21,981 bases of DNA from Stomatobaculum sp. (GTDB taxonomy: Bacteria > Bacillota_A > Clostridia > Lachnospirales > Lachnospiraceae): the NCBI GenBank assembly GCA_017449925.1, contig JAFSYO010000081.1:1-21981 (forward strand), given 5' to 3'. The notes beneath the pieces were generated by a model. It ran no database searches. It was not told the origin of the DNA and worked only from the letters and a program-made list of their open reading frames with translations. Of this stretch, positions 21,876-21,981 are shown one piece after another. Numbering within the stretch: position 1 is the stretch's first letter; each line of letters opens with the position of its first letter. Both the position numbers and the translations under genes were made by a program.

Positions 21876-21981
21876 TCACTCTTCGGGCGTATATGTCCAT
21901 CCATGATCGTCGTGATAGATCATCAGCTTCGTCATGCCGCCGTCGATGCAGATGTTCTCTCCGGTGATAAAACCGGCTTTC
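21876..21981 (-). CDS. SDR family oxidoreductase, C-terminal fragment (cut by window edge)
   Basis: Only the last 34 residues are in the window. The segment FITGENICIDGGM is the typical C-terminal strand of short-chain dehydrogenase/reductases, and the tail TKLMIYHDDHGWTYTPEE is common in clostridial members. The catalytic Ser-Tyr-Lys and the NAD(P) motif lie outside the window, so substrate and cofactor cannot be judged. It is upstream of the metallo-hydrolase with a 14-bp gap, making it the likely earlier gene of that operon. Confidence 0.82.
   Translation of the reverse strand, partial: KAGFITGENICIDGGMTKLMIYHDDHGWTYTPEE

Overview
The window looks like chromosomal DNA from a GC-moderate Bacillota, most likely class Clostridia and plausibly Lachnospiraceae. 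The evidence is strong GGAGG-type ribosome binding sites, frequent GTG and TTG starts, a Gram-positive LexA box, and protein families common in that group (a CdaR regulator beside glycerate kinase, an Lsa-type ABC-F, a TIGR04076 protein, a cell-wall-binding-repeat protein). I see no tRNA, rRNA, CRISPR array, phage module or intact mobile element. No stretch over 300 bp lacks a gene; the longest gap is 15426-15670.

Left part (1-6540): a secreted CYTH-like protein and a small partner gene lie on the minus strand. Next is a glycerate locus: a D-2-hydroxyacid (glycerate/hydroxypyruvate) dehydrogenase and a CdaR-type regulator on the minus strand, facing a divergent glycerate kinase. A Y-family DNA polymerase follows, with a LexA box inside its promoter.

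Middle part (6658-8625): a two-gene unit (a secreted cell-wall-binding-repeat protein and an unknown protein) with its own promoter and terminator, preceded by a bile acid:sodium symporter family transporter.

Central array (8694-15425): ten minus-strand genes packed tightly with no recognisable terminator between them. In transcription order they are RNA 2'-phosphotransferase (KptA/Tpt1), a MmcQ/YjbR-EVE fusion, a WYL regulator, a GNAT acetyltransferase, a Nudix hydrolase, a DUF434 protein, acylphosphatase, YaaA, SfsA and a protein of unknown function. The first three share a good promoter and form the most intriguing unit: an RNA-end/ADP-ribose enzyme, a probable modified-base reader and a ligand-type regulator. 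An RNA- or DNA-damage or defence role is inference only.

Right part (15671-21981): a plus-strand membrane protein with a Tim44-like domain and a zinc ribbon, then the AzlCD branched-chain amino acid exporter. Convergent to these is an operon of a TIGR04076 protein, an unknown small protein and an Lsa-family ABC-F ribosome protection ATPase. A small four-helix membrane protein follows. At the edge is an operon of a cut-off SDR oxidoreductase, an RNase Z-like metallo-hydrolase and a stand-alone Smr-domain protein.
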